Positions 8,655 to 18,015 of a stretch of 64,000 nt of DNA are shown piece after piece. Position 1 is the stretch's first letter. The number at the start of each line of letters is the position of its first letter. The notes under the pieces are model-generated. The model was not told where the DNA came from and searched no databases. It saw only the letters and a program-made list of their open reading frames with translations. A program made the position numbers and the translations under genes. Origin of the DNA: Thermasporomyces sp036564245 (GTDB lineage: Bacteria > Actinomycetota > Actinomycetes > Propionibacteriales > Actinopolymorphaceae); contig DATCKU010000086.1 of NCBI GenBank assembly GCA_036564245.1, positions 1-64,000 on the forward strand, read 5' to 3'.

Positions 8655-9469
8655 TCAGGGACGGCGGGCGAGGACGTACGCACAGTCGAGGTCTTCCCGG
8701 TAGACCCCGCTGGGATCGTACGCCAGAAGGGCCTGCCTGAGGTCGGCTTCGAACGCCTCCGCCTGGTCGCCAGGGCGCGTTTCGACGCGGCGGCCGTCGA
8801 GTAGACGTAGCCCACGACCTCGTCGAGCGTCCATTCATGCGGGACCAGGAACGTGTGCTTCGACACGTCGTCGAACCCTGCCGACCGCAGCACGTCCTCG
8901 TGACTCGGTCCGAGCTGGCCGGCGGGCGGGGCACCTTCGTGCTGAGGCTGCTTGGCCCACTTGTCGATGATGGCTGCGGTGATCTGTTGCCATTCTCCGG
9001 TGTTGGTGAAGTGGCACCTACTCCAGAGAAGGGCGAGACAGCAGCCAGGTGCGAGCCATCTTCGTGCCAGTGTCGCAATCTGCGGCCGGTTCAGGCGGTG
9101 GAAGGCGTTGCCGATCGTCACGAGCTCGAACGAGCCTGCGGGCGCCTCCAGGTCCTCGGCGCGTGCCACTTCCCAGCGTATGGTCGTGATGCCGCGTTTC
9201 ACGCTCTCGCGCCGAGCTACCTCGATCATGTCGGGCTCCTGATCGACCGCCCACGCCTCGACGAAGAAGAAGGACAGCGGGAGCGCCACCTGGCCGGTTC
9301 CGCATGCCAGGTCGAGTAGTCGCCCGGTACCAGTGATCTTTGCGTTGGCTCGTAAGTGATCGAGGAGCTCGTCAGGATACGGGGGACGGTATCGTGCGTA
9401 GTACTCCGCGGTCCCGACATACAGGTCCCGACGAAACGTCGGTTCAGCGTCAGGTCGATTGTCGCGCAT
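8655..9469 (-). pseudogene. SAM-dependent methyltransferase with a single-base frameshift
   Basis: From ATG 9469 the protein reads MRDNRPDAEPTFRRDLYVG and carries a class I motif I (LLDLACGTGQVALPL), and stays in frame to about 8775. There the sequence would need one extra base (GTCGCC to GTCGCCC on the + strand, about 8766-8772). With it, the reading continues naturally through LGDQAEAFEADL and ends CAYVLARRP at the stop 8657-8655. Without it the frame runs on antisense to the neighbouring hydrolase. The intact protein would be about 271 residues. Either the gene is freshly inactivated or this is an assembly error. Confidence 0.75.
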
Positions 9470-9552
9470 ACTCGAAGCCACGACGGTGTCCCTTCCGGCG
9501 CCTGGCAGCAAACGATCGACGAAGCTCAAGTGGGCGCTTTCGTCAATTAGTG

Positions 9553-10056
9553 TCAGCAGGAGAGTCCTTCGACTTCTTCTGCATCCGCATCTCGATGACC
9601 CACATGGTGCCTCGGTCCACGGGTATCGAGCGTTGACGCATGGAGTGGGCCGAAGCTCCCGGTTCCCGTGCCCAGCAGGATCGACACGTTGTCGCTGCCG
9701 ACGTTCGCGACCGCCAGGTCGAGGCTGGTGTCGGCGTTGAACTGGTCGATCGCTACCCACTGAGGGCTCGTCCCCACCGTGTAGGTGCTGGCTGCTCCGA
9801 ATCCACCCGCGCCGTCACCAAGACGCACCGATACGTTGTCCGAGCCGGCGTTCGCGGTGACCACATCGACATTCCCGTCGTCGTCGAAGTCGGCTACAGC
9901 CACCGATGTGGGTTGCGTCCCCATGGCGAAACTGGTGGCGTCGCTGAACGTGACCGCTGCCTGCGCGGCCGGGGCCGGAGGCACGATGAGCAGGGCCGTC
10001 CACACCAGGCAGGCGCTGCCCACCACGCCCAGCAGCCGGCCCAACCATTCGGGCAT
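9553..10056 (-). pseudogene. Secreted FG-GAP/VCBS repeat protein, truncated
   Basis: From ATG 10056, a clear signal peptide (hydrophobic core, cut near APAAQA) is followed by two FG-GAP-type beta-propeller repeats: VAVADFDDDGNVDVVTAN, then a second with AIDQFNADTSLDLAVAN. These carry the Asp-rich calcium loops of integrin-like propellers. A working propeller needs about seven repeats. Here the sequence leaves the family after GTGTGSFGP and ends within 30 unrelated residues, so this is most likely the 5' remnant of a much longer gene. Confidence 0.65.
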
Positions 10057-10202
10057 CGTCAACCCCCACAGAACAGGATCGCTGTCGCTTTCCTGGACAA
10101 TGCCCGCATACCACCGAACAATGCCGGACAAAACATTAAGATCGTGGGTGCGCACGCAAAGGAAGAGAACGCCGCGTGGTCAGGGTGGCGAGGGCGAAGC
10201 CT

Positions 10203-10685
10203 CTACGGCTCGATCGTCCTCGCGGCGGCTTCGGCAAATGCCGCACCGTCGTTGATGTGTTGCGGAAATCCCTGCCTCTTCCGATAGGCGATGATTGCCC
10301 CGAACGGTCGGAGCTGGCGTCGGAGTGGGAAAGCGAACACAGCACGCACGCCGAGGTCCAGCGCTGCCTTGGTATAGCCCGGCCATTGGGCGCGGATTAT
10401 CGGCGAATCGAGGTCTGGTACCAGGACGGCTGTGTTCCGAAGCACCGCATTGACGCCGGGGCCTTCCACCAATCGGCACCTGAGGTCATTCAATGCCTCG
10501 CTGATGTTGTCGCTGCACCAGATCATGCTCCACTGCATGAGGCCTGCGGTGATGCGTGTAACGCTGATGCAGATTCCGTCCACGCCGAGAAGTTGTGCAC
10601 AGTCTTGCGGCGAAACTGCGTCCAATCCGCCGTGTTGCTTGTCTTGCAACCGGCGGATGAGGCTGGCCATCTGCTCGCTAGGCAT
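10203..10685 (-). CDS. GAF-domain protein, possibly a truncated sensor/ANTAR regulator
   Basis: 160 residues from ATG 10685. The sequence is one GAF domain: an N-terminal helix, CAQLLGVDGICISV, then GPGVNAVLRNTAVLVPDLDS, and ALDLGVRAVFAFPLRRQLRPFGAI. In actinomycetes this GAF type is usually followed by an ANTAR RNA-binding domain. Here the reading frame stops right after the GAF (ARTIEP), so the output domain is missing. It sits between a truncated propeller gene and a gene-poor stretch, so it may be a relic. Confidence 0.6.
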   Translation of the reverse strand: MPSEQMASLIRRLQDKQHGGLDAVSPQDCAQLLGVDGICISVTRITAGLMQWSMIWCSDNISEALNDLRCRLVEGPGVNAVLRNTAVLVPDLDSPIIRAQWPGYTKAALDLGVRAVFAFPLRRQLRPFGAIIAYRKRQGFPQHINDGAAFAEAAARTIEP

Positions 10686-11044
10686 GGTCAAACCACACAG
10701 ACCGCCTCTTACCGACCTCGTGGAACTAAGGGTCCGGAAACGACACATGCTCGGCGAAGGGCCGCGTACCCGGAGGCGAGCGAATCCCGGCAGGAAGACC
10801 TCCCAGGGGGAAGCTCTGCCCTGTTGGAGAAGAAAGTTGAGAATCTGATGATCATCGGGAAGCCCTCTTTCTACAGTTTCGCCGACCAGGCTTCCCGGCA
10901 CACCTCTAACGACGTTAACACGGGCGGGCGCCATGCAGGAAGGACCCGTCGTTCCTGCACTCAAGGGCGCGTTGGAGGTCTCATGTCAACAAGACGGCTT
11001 TCTCAAGAGGCGTTACGGGTCGCCTGTTGTGTCGTTCTGAATGT
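10686..11044. other. Gene-poor stretch
   Basis: No reading frame here has recognisable protein sequence on either strand, and I see no RNA gene or strong repeat. It separates the lone GAF gene from the lactonase-like gene inside the degraded 8.6-13 kb region. Confidence 0.5.
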
Positions 11045-11836
11045 TTAGTCCCAGTAGTCCCCGTCATGGGGAAGCGTGGCGTAGTGAGCCGGCTCGTGAG
11101 AAAGGAAGACCGGCATGCCCTGGCGTTGGTAGGCCCGCAGCCGTTGGTAGGTGCGCATCTTCTCCCCGATGTTCCAGTCGCTCACCATGGGTACGCCGTT
11201 GTCCAGCGCCTCCTGCAGATGTGCCGCATCGCCCATCAGCCCAACCGGGCCGTGGTGGTCAAGTGTGAGGATCAAGGATTGGTGGCCGGGTGAGTGCCCG
11301 GGAGTTCGCACGAGGCGGAGCGTGCCGTCGCCGAACAGGTCGACATCTCCGGAAAGCTCCAGGAAGTCGAAGTCGCGGCTGCCGAGGTAGTCGTTGAGCG
11401 CGTATCCTCGGCGGGTCCAGCGATCTGGCCACCAGGCGTGACGCAGTTCGTCGTGCTGAACGACATGGACCGCGTGGGGAAACGAGCCCATGCCGCCGGC
11501 ATGGTCGAGATGCAGGTGGGAGTAGATGACATAGGCGACGTCGGTCAGCTGGAATCCCAACCGAACGAGCTGGGCGTCGACGGCTTGCTCGCGGGTGAAG
11601 CCCTGGGCGCCGTACGCCGATCGCAGGCCGGGACCCCAGTAGTCCTCGCCAGAGTCCGGATCGGCCACTCGGTAGTTGATGCCGGTGTCGAACAGGATCA
11701 GCCCGTGGTGGGCATGCTCGATCACCGCAACCGTCGACGGGATGGTGATCATGCCGCTACCGCCGTACATCAGGTCGGCTTTCGACATGGTGAACGTACC
11801 CGCGTCGAAGACTGTCAGCCTGACCTTGGTCGTCAT
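11045..11836 (-). CDS. Metallo-beta-lactamase-fold hydrolase, AHL-lactonase-like
   Basis: 263 residues of the metallo-beta-lactamase fold. The zinc motif HLHLDH is near residues 106-111, followed by the HSPGH loop (about 181), a GDAAH aspartate and the C-terminal SHEPAHY histidine. This layout is that of N-acyl homoserine lactonases of the AttM/AiiB type and related lactonases. Quorum quenching is possible but unproven. All metal ligands are present and the frame is intact, unlike its neighbours. It is divergent from the phosphatase relic that begins just beyond its ATG. Confidence 0.8.
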   Translation of the reverse strand: MTTKVRLTVFDAGTFTMSKADLMYGGSGMITIPSTVAVIEHAHHGLILFDTGINYRVADPDSGEDYWGPGLRSAYGAQGFTREQAVDAQLVRLGFQLTDVAYVIYSHLHLDHAGGMGSFPHAVHVVQHDELRHAWWPDRWTRRGYALNDYLGSRDFDFLELSGDVDLFGDGTLRLVRTPGHSPGHQSLILTLDHHGPVGLMGDAAHLQEALDNGVPMVSDWNIGEKMRTYQRLRAYQRQGMPVFLSHEPAHYATLPHDGDYWD

Positions 11837-11848
11837 CCCGTCCTTCTA

Positions 11849-12423
11849 CCCCGCACGACTCGTCCTGCCACCCCACACCTGCCTGGGCCTCACGGAGGAC
11901 GGTCGGCGACAAGCGGCGGCGTTGGCCAAGCGGTTGGCAGCCGACGACTCACTCCAGGTGCATGCCGTCCTCGCATCGCGCGCTGCACGCGCCGTCCAGA
12001 CCGCGACTGCCGTGGCAGATGCGTTGGGGCTTCCGCTTGCCGAGTCCACCTGTGACTTGTGCGAGATGCATCCTGGTGTTGCCGAGGGCCTCACCTACGA
12101 GAGGATGTGTGAGCGGTTCGGGCCGAATCTTCCTATGTGCCCGGCGGCGAGTATTTCCCCGACTGGCTTCCCGATGCGATCGCACGTCTGCATCGGATCG
12201 CGGAGACCTGTCGCGGACAGACGATCGTTGCTGTCACCCACGGCGGTGTGCTCAATGCCTCCTTCGTGGCCTTCGGCCGAATGCCGCCGCGCGAGGCAGA
12301 GCCGATCCGTACCGACAACACTGGAATCACCGAGTGGGCCTGCATGCTCGACGACAGCGGCGTCACGGCGTGTGGCGACTGGCACGTCACAACGACGTCG
12401 CCCATCTGTACTCCTCGTGGTTC
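11849..12423 (+). pseudogene. Histidine phosphatase relic (catalytic motif deleted, two frameshifts)
   Basis: The start reads ARLVLPPHTCLGLTEDGRRQ. In the family, RLVL should lead into the catalytic RHG motif, which has been deleted. The first frame continues to ERFG, then shifts near 12126-12134 into a frame reading YVPGGEYFPDWLPDAIARLH, with the second catalytic VTHGGVLN still present. A further shift near 12376-12384 is needed to reach RHNDVAHL. Loss of the nucleophile plus two frameshifts means it cannot make an active enzyme. Confidence 0.75.
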
Positions 12424-12581
12424 TCGGGCCCATCGTCATCGATCTCTGAGTCGTCCTTGTCAGGTCGACACCTGGACAGCTAACGGTCATCCGCGGCAGA
12501 CTGCTCGACGCATTCGCGTGGTGAACGACACCAGCGGGAGCACCTGACATCCCGACTGTCACCCGCTGGCCATGAGCCGTA

Positions 12582-13030
12582 GTGCGGCTGCTTTTGAGCT
12601 GCCGCGCTGCCTGCGAACGAACGATCAATCCGCGGCTGCGTCGGGCCGATCCCGCCCTTGCCCGCAAGCTGGACCGACTCGCGCCGGCCATGCGGGAGGC
12701 GACGGCCAACCTCCCACGACAGCTGACACATGGCGACTGCCACGATGGCGACGTGCTCCTGCGTGACGGGCAGGTCGCGGCCTTCATCGATCTCCATTTG
12801 TCCACCGCGCCTCGCATCTGCGAGTCACCCGTTGGCTGGGCAACCCCATGCTGTGGGCGATACGTGCACCGAACATACGCTGGCCGATCTTCGTGACGCT
12901 CGTCGATGCGTTGCTCGAGGGGTACGACGAGGTGAGCCCGCGCTCGTGTCAGGAGCGCCAAGCGCTTGGTCCAGCTTTGTTGATCAACGAGCGCGACGGG
13001 TCGCGTGGCGCCTGGGTGAGGGGCGCCTGA
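12582..13030 (+). pseudogene. Aminoglycoside-phosphotransferase-family kinase relic
   Basis: One frame carries the APH catalytic loop LTHGDCHDGDVLLRDGQ (HGD at about 12729) and the metal-binding AAFIDL strand; the usual loop asparagine is Asp. Another frame from about 12860 carries the C-terminal helices (FVTLVDALLEGYDEVSP, ERQALGPALLI), and a third frame seems to finish with RVAWRLGEG. No single frame spans them and no N-lobe is recognisable. It lies directly downstream of the phosphatase relic, so the two decayed together. Confidence 0.65.
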
Positions 13031-13170
13031 AGCTGCGTGATCTTGGCCTCGGTCCGCGTCGAGAAGCGAGGCCGGCCTCGAGGAGCACATGGACCAAAAG
13101 CGAGACTGAGCCGAGTCGAGGACGGCGCACAGGTTGCACCGTCCTCGCGCTTTCCCTGGTCAGGGGGTGG

Positions 13171-13256
13171 CGGAGGATGCGGGATTCGAACCCGCGAGGG
13201 GTTGCCCCCAACACGCTTTCCAAGCGTGCGCCCTAGGCCAACTAGGCGAATCCTCC
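13171..13256 (-). tRNA. tRNA-Ser (anticodon GGA)
   Basis: An 86-base class II tRNA. The acceptor stem GGAGGAT/ATCCTCC closes perfectly with discriminator G. The anticodon loop reads TTGGAAA between ACGCT and AGCGT, giving GGA. A long variable arm (GGGGGCAACCCC region) and the TTCGAAT T-loop are both present. CCA is not encoded. It reads UCC and UCU serine codons. Its place just upstream of the SRP RNA and dnaX is the usual actinobacterial arrangement. Confidence 0.95.
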
Positions 13257-13345
13257 GGGCGACGAGGGTACCCCCAACCCGCACGCAACGCCGAATCGGC
13301 CCTGGCGTTGGTCGCGATCATGGCAGCTCGCGTAGACTGACCAAC

Positions 13346-13434
13346 CGGCTCCCCGTGCGGCGGCATCTTGCCCAACCCCCCAGGGCCGGAAGGCAGCAAG
13401 GGTAAGCAAGCTCTACCGGGTGCGCGGGGAGTCC
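13346..13434 (+). ncRNA. ffs: Signal recognition particle RNA (4.5S type)
   Basis: The hallmark tetraloop and asymmetric loop (GGGCCGGAAGGCAGCAAGG) lie at about 13383-13401. The ends GGCTCCCCG (from 13347) and CGGGGAGTC (to about 13433) pair to close one long hairpin, so this is the short bacterial SRP RNA lacking an Alu domain. A TAGACT box at 13333-13338 would start transcription near 13345. The RNA pairs with Ffh to target membrane proteins. Confidence 0.93.
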
Positions 13435-13567
13435 TTGCTGCTCTCGGCGTTGTCCGAGCGTCCCTGTCCAGCTCAGACGGCATGGCGTTCGGACAACTCA
13501 CCCGTATGCCCGTTTCCTGCGCATACTCCCTGCCGACCTGTCGGTGCCGCGGACTAGGGTTCTTTGC

Positions 13568-15694
13568 GTGGAAGCGCCGCTTGCTCTTTACCGTCGCTAC
13601 CGACCTGAGACCTACGCCGAGGTGATCGGCCAGTCACACGTCACGGAGCCGCTGCAGCAGGCGCTGCGCAACAACCGGGTGCACCATGCGTACCTCTTCT
13701 CCGGCCCGCGCGGATGCGGCAAGACGACCAGCGCGCGGATCCTCGCTCGGTGTCTGAACTGCGAGAAGGGTCCGACCCCCGAGCCATGCGGCACCTGCCA
13801 GAGCTGCCGTGATCTTGCACGTGGCGGGCCAGGCAGTATCGACGTGATCGAGATCGACGCTGCGAGCCACGGTGGCGTGGATGACGCGCGTGACCTGCGC
13901 GAACGCGCCTTCTTCGCGCCGGTGGCCGCGCGTTACAAGATCTATATCGTCGACGAGGCCCACATGGTCACCCCGCAGGGCTTCAACGCCCTGCTCAAGT
14001 TGGTCGAGGAGCCACCGGAGCATCTCAAGTTCATCTTCGCGACCACCGAGCCCGACAAGGTGATCGGGACCATTCGATCCCGTACGCATCACTATCCGTT
14101 CCGCTTGGTCCCGCCGAAGCTGCTGCAGGAGTACCTCGCCGACCTCTGCCGTCGTGAGAACGTCGCGATCGACACCCAGGCCCTGCCGCTGATCGTCCGG
14201 GCTGGGGGAGGGTCGGTACGCGACACGCTCTCGGTCCTGGACCAGCTGATCGGTGGCGCCGGGCCCGAGGGAGTGACGTACGAACGGGCGGTCGCGCTGC
14301 TGGGCTACACCCCCGACAGCTTGCTCGACGAGATCGTCGACGCCTTCGCAGCGCGAGACGGTGCGGGTGTCTTCGCGGTCATCGACAAGGTGATCGAGTC
14401 GGGCCAGGATCCCCGACGCTTCGCCGAGGACCTGCTCCGACGACTGCGTGACCTGTTGGTGATCTCCGCCATCCCCGATGCGGCGAGTCGCGGACTGCTC
14501 GAAGGCTCACCCGATCATGGGGAACGACTCGCAGCGCAGGCTGCGCGCTTCGGCGTAGTCGAACTCACCCACGCGGCTGACGTCCTCAATACCGGGCTCA
14601 CCGACATGCGAGGTGCGACGTCGCCCAGGCTCCATCTCGAGCTCATGTGCGCGCGAGTGCTCCTTCCCGCGGCCGACGCGTCCGAGCAGGGTCTGTACGC
14701 ACGCCTCGACCGGCTCGAACGCCGCATGTCGATCTCGGAGAGTCACGGGCCGGCCGTCGAGTCGGCGCCCGATGCTCGCAGCCGGCCGGCGCCGACGGCA
14801 CCCCAGCCGACACCAGCACCGGCACCGGTGAGGACGCCGGCGCAACCGCATGTTCCGCCAGCCGCGTCGGAGACGCCCGAGCCGGCCGCCGCGACTTCGA
14901 CGTCAGATGCGGCCGGCGGCATGACGCTCCTCGATGTCCGTCGCCTGTGGCCGGACATCCTCGAGGAGGTCAAGAACACTCGGCGCTTCACCTGGGTGAT
15001 GTTGAGCCAGAACGCTCAGGTCACCAACGTGCACGACAACGTCCTCACGGTCGGGCTGACGAACGCCGGCGCACGCGACTCCTTCAACCGGAGCGGCAGC
15101 GGGCAGGTGCTCGAGCAGGTCCTTCGCAAGGTGCTCGGCGTTGAATGGCGAGTCGAGGCGGTGATCGATCCGAGTGCCGGGAGCGGTGGCGCGGGCGGAT
15201 CATCAGGTCCCGGTGATGGCGGTACGAGACCTCCGGCTGGACCACGCGGCGGCTCTCCGGGGGCAGACGCGACGCGTCAGCGTGGGCCGGCGGCGCACGC
15301 ATCGAGATCGGGTGAGTCGGCGCCGGCTGGGCCGGATTCAGGGTGGCCGACCCATGAGGGCCGGGACGTTCCGCCACGCAGCCGACGCGTTCCGCGAGAG
15401 GGTGCACCATCGGTCGGTGAGCCGGAGGGGTGGAGCGGAACGGCGGCCGCAGCCGATGTGGCGGTGCGCGGCCGTACGCCCACAGGACGGGCTCCCACGG
15501 GCGGCGTGGACCCTGCGTCTCGTGAGGCGTCCGCCGGGCCCGGTGGGGCGCGGGCTGGCGAGGAGTTCCGGGATCCTGACAGCGAGGTCGACCCGGAGAT
15601 GGATAGCGCCCTCACCGACGAGCCGATCCAGCACACCGAGTTGCTGGTTCGCGAGTTCGGCGCTCAGGTGATCGAGGAACGTCCGCTCACCTGA
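13568..15694 (+). CDS. dnaX: DNA polymerase III gamma/tau subunit
   Basis: Clamp-loader ATPase of 708 residues. From GTG 13568 it begins VEAPLALYRRYRPETYAEV, the conserved DnaX start. Walker A GPRGCGKTT is near residue 45; a zinc-binding knuckle with four cysteines follows (CLNCEKGPTPEPCGTCQSC). Next come the DEAH box (IVDEAHMV) and the sensor/arginine-finger GTIRSRTH. The last third is a long Pro/Ala/Gly linker with a small folded domain around 460-535. TAGGGT at 13555-13560 ends 7 bases before the start, so the message is probably leaderless. Earlier in-frame starts would lie upstream of that promoter. Confidence 0.95.
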   Translation: MEAPLALYRRYRPETYAEVIGQSHVTEPLQQALRNNRVHHAYLFSGPRGCGKTTSARILARCLNCEKGPTPEPCGTCQSCRDLARGGPGSIDVIEIDAASHGGVDDARDLRERAFFAPVAARYKIYIVDEAHMVTPQGFNALLKLVEEPPEHLKFIFATTEPDKVIGTIRSRTHHYPFRLVPPKLLQEYLADLCRRENVAIDTQALPLIVRAGGGSVRDTLSVLDQLIGGAGPEGVTYERAVALLGYTPDSLLDEIVDAFAARDGAGVFAVIDKVIESGQDPRRFAEDLLRRLRDLLVISAIPDAASRGLLEGSPDHGERLAAQAARFGVVELTHAADVLNTGLTDMRGATSPRLHLELMCARVLLPAADASEQGLYARLDRLERRMSISESHGPAVESAPDARSRPAPTAPQPTPAPAPVRTPAQPHVPPAASETPEPAAATSTSDAAGGMTLLDVRRLWPDILEEVKNTRRFTWVMLSQNAQVTNVHDNVLTVGLTNAGARDSFNRSGSGQVLEQVLRKVLGVEWRVEAVIDPSAGSGGAGGSSGPGDGGTRPPAGPRGGSPGADATRQRGPAAHASRSGESAPAGPDSGWPTHEGRDVPPRSRRVPREGAPSVGEPEGWSGTAAAADVAVRGRTPTGRAPTGGVDPASREASAGPGGARAGEEFRDPDSEVDPEMDSALTDEPIQHTELLVREFGAQVIEERPLT

Positions 15695-15832
15695 CGATCT
15701 CGAGCAGTTGATCGCTCCCCGCCTGTCGTGGCACGGATACGTCCCGCAGGGTGGTGGTTGCGGCTGCGCATCGGCAGGTGTCCGAGCTTGCGAGCGTCGG
15801 TGCAGGTGCTCGAACGCACCACCATATATGTC

Positions 15833-15846
15833 TGGTCATCTGACCA
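15833..15846. promoter_or_regulatory. Candidate operator upstream of the MFS gene
   Basis: TGGTCA and TGACCA form a perfect 6-bp inverted repeat around two bases, 53 bases before the MFS start codon. Spacing and symmetry suit a dimeric GntR- or MarR-type repressor. No regulator gene is adjacent, so the protein that reads it is unknown. Confidence 0.45.
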
Positions 15847-15898
15847 ATTCTGGTAGTCGCGACAAGCGCTGACAGACCGTGTGCGACGATGAGACATC

Positions 15899-17224
15899 GT
15901 GCGAAGACCTTCAAATCCGTTCTCTGCTTTGCCTCGTGAAGTCGCAGTCCTTTCCACGATTTCCTTCGCAGTCGCCATCGGTTTTGGGGTCGTAGCACCG
16001 GCCATCCCGGTATTCGCGCGCCAGTTCGGTGTCGGACATACCGCAGCGGCCGCCGTGATATCGGCGTTCGCGTTCATGCGCTTCGTGTCCGCGCTCGGCG
16101 GCGGCCAGCTGGTCGACCGGCTGGGCGAGCGCAAGGTCCTCGTTTCCGGGATCATGTTCGTGGCCGGATCATCGGCGATTGCCGGGCTGGCCCAGAACTA
16201 CGAACAGCTCTTGCTGCTCCGCTCCGTGGGCGGCGTCGGCAGCGCGATGTTCACGGTCTCCGCGGTGGCTCTGTTGCTCCGTGTGACGCCGGCAGACCGG
16301 CGTGGCCGCGCCACGGGTCTTTTCACCGGAGGGTTCCTCGTCGGCGGTCTGGTGGGCCCGGTGGCCGGCGGGCTTCTTACAGAGGTGTCGCCACGAGTCC
16401 CGTTCTTCGTCTACGGCGTCGCATTAGCTGTGGCCGGCTTGATCGGCGCGATCTTCCTCGCGAAGACCGATCTGTCTGGCAACGCGCCGGATACGGGAAG
16501 CCAGCCCCAGGAGCGGATGAGCCTATGGGAGGCGTTCCGGCACCGGGCGTACCAGGCCGCGCTCGCCAGCAACCTGGGGACGGGCTGGGCGTTGTTCGGC
16601 GTTCGCTCCAGTCTCGTTCCGTTGTTCGTCGTCGAAGGGCTGAAAGTCAGCGCGATCTGGACGGGTGTCGGCTTCCTGGTCGGCTCGGCCGTACAAGCGT
16701 CGCTGCTGCTTCCAGCTGGACGATTCGTCGACACGGTGGGACGCCGACCTGCCATGATCTCGGGCGGCCTCCTCGGCATGGCGGCGATGCTGATCGTGAC
16801 CTTCTCGACGTCGTTGCCGCTCTATCTCGTCTCGATGGCGGTCTTCGGTGTCGGTTCCGCGCTGCTGGGTGTCGCGCCCGGGGCGGTCGTTGGCGACGTG
16901 GTCCGCGGCAGGGGCGGCCAGCTGGTCGCAGTGTTTCAGATGTCGGCAGACTTCGGCGCCATCGTCGGTCCGCTCGTTGCGGGTCTCTTGGCCGACAGCC
17001 TGTCCTTCGGGGCGGCATTCGGCGCGACTGCCGGCGTCTTGATCCTCGGGCCGCTTCTCTCCTTGCGGATGCCCGAGACCCGGTGGGCGCAGGTTCCTCG
17101 AGTCCAGCCGAAGGAACCAATGAACAAGGTGGAGGGCCTCGAGGGCTCGGCCCAACGGCCCTCCCATCCGGTGCCGGAGGCGACGGCTCAGTGCTGTCGG
17201 AACCAGCCTGAGCTCGGCGACTAA
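15899..17224 (+). CDS. MFS transporter, drug:H+ antiporter type
   Basis: 441 residues with about 12 membrane segments. The MFS signature loop between helices 2 and 3 is GGGQLVDRLGERKVLVSG, and the motif C region GGFLVGGLVGPVAGGLL in helix 5 marks a proton-driven exporter of the DHA1 family. The substrate is unknown. It starts with GTG at 15899 with no strong ribosome binding site. It separates dnaX from ybaB-recR, which are usually neighbours, so it looks like an insertion into a conserved block. Its stop overlaps the stop of the convergent gene by four bases. Confidence 0.85.
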   Translation: MRRPSNPFSALPREVAVLSTISFAVAIGFGVVAPAIPVFARQFGVGHTAAAAVISAFAFMRFVSALGGGQLVDRLGERKVLVSGIMFVAGSSAIAGLAQNYEQLLLLRSVGGVGSAMFTVSAVALLLRVTPADRRGRATGLFTGGFLVGGLVGPVAGGLLTEVSPRVPFFVYGVALAVAGLIGAIFLAKTDLSGNAPDTGSQPQERMSLWEAFRHRAYQAALASNLGTGWALFGVRSSLVPLFVVEGLKVSAIWTGVGFLVGSAVQASLLLPAGRFVDTVGRRPAMISGGLLGMAAMLIVTFSTSLPLYLVSMAVFGVGSALLGVAPGAVVGDVVRGRGGQLVAVFQMSADFGAIVGPLVAGLLADSLSFGAAFGATAGVLILGPLLSLRMPETRWAQVPRVQPKEPMNKVEGLEGSAQRPSHPVPEATAQCCRNQPELGD

Positions 17225-18015
17225 GACTCGTCCTGGTCGCCAACCGCCTCAGGCTCTGGAACCACGCCTCGCGCCGTCCGCAGGAGATCGCAGACCGAGA
17301 AGCGGGAGGGGTCGATCCTCACCTCGACCGCGACCCCGGGAGCCTCGAGCCAGAAGGCGGACTGCTCGTCGTGGTAACCCGTGCGACCACGGACGTCGAA
17401 CGGCTCGAGCTCCCAGTCACCGAGATCCCGTTCGTGGTACTCCGCCAGATAGTCGACGAGGCTTTCCGGGTCGCGGAGCCGCTCACCGCGCATGACCCTG
17501 ATCGTGAGATCCACGGAGTAGTTGCCCGCGTCGTCGCGTCGTTCCCAGACCCGGCTCGCGTGACTGACGTCCTCCCATTCAAAGGTGAAGTCGCTGGTCA
17601 GCGGGCCGAGCCCGGCAGGCAGACATCCGATGAGGAAACCGTCGAGGTGTCGTACATGATCATCCACGGCGTCGTCCGTCTCTGCCTCCAGCGGTCGCTC
17701 AGCGACGCGCTCGATGATCAGGCGAGGATCGCTCGGCTGCTGCGGTGCGGCAGGCCCGTCGCCAGCACGATCGACGACAAGGCAGGGCTTCGACCAGTGC
17801 TCCGGCTTCGTCCGGCCCGGCTGATCGGCCGCGCTGGAAGCTCGGCTCACCGGGCCGAGCAGCCTGGCGGCGATCCCCGTCTCGGGAAGCTCGGCCGCAG
17901 TGGTAGCAAGCGCCGGGTCGGCCGGCAACGCGCAGGCCATGGCCGTCGCAGGCAGTCCGATCGTGATCCACGCGCGGGCCAACGCCGCCACCGCAGCACA
18001 CACGCTCGGAAACAT
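17221..18015 (-). CDS. Secreted protein of unknown function
   Basis: 264 residues from ATG 18015, preceded by AAGGGA about ten bases upstream. The N-terminus (MFPSVCAAVAALARAWITIG) is a signal peptide without a convincing lipobox. Residues to about 110 are low-complexity. The folded C-terminal part (about 120-260) contains FTFEWEDVSHASRVWERR and GNYSVDLTIRVMRGERL, a mixed alpha/beta pattern I do not recognise. It sits with the MFS gene in the segment that splits dnaX from ybaB; I infer no function. Confidence 0.65.
   Translation of the reverse strand: MFPSVCAAVAALARAWITIGLPATAMACALPADPALATTAAELPETGIAARLLGPVSRASSAADQPGRTKPEHWSKPCLVVDRAGDGPAAPQQPSDPRLIIERVAERPLEAETDDAVDDHVRHLDGFLIGCLPAGLGPLTSDFTFEWEDVSHASRVWERRDDAGNYSVDLTIRVMRGERLRDPESLVDYLAEYHERDLGDWELEPFDVRGRTGYHDEQSAFWLEAPGVAVEVRIDPSRFSVCDLLRTARGVVPEPEAVGDQDES

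Noticed and set aside
7652..9760. Long open frame of 702 codons on the − strand
   Set aside because: Its first third contains the real methyltransferase, but the rest is antisense to the TAP-like hydrolase. It stays open only because of a single-base loss near 8770.
10176..11048. 290-codon + strand frame across the gene-poor stretch
   Set aside because: It is antisense to the GAF gene and its composition is random-like; no motif supports it.
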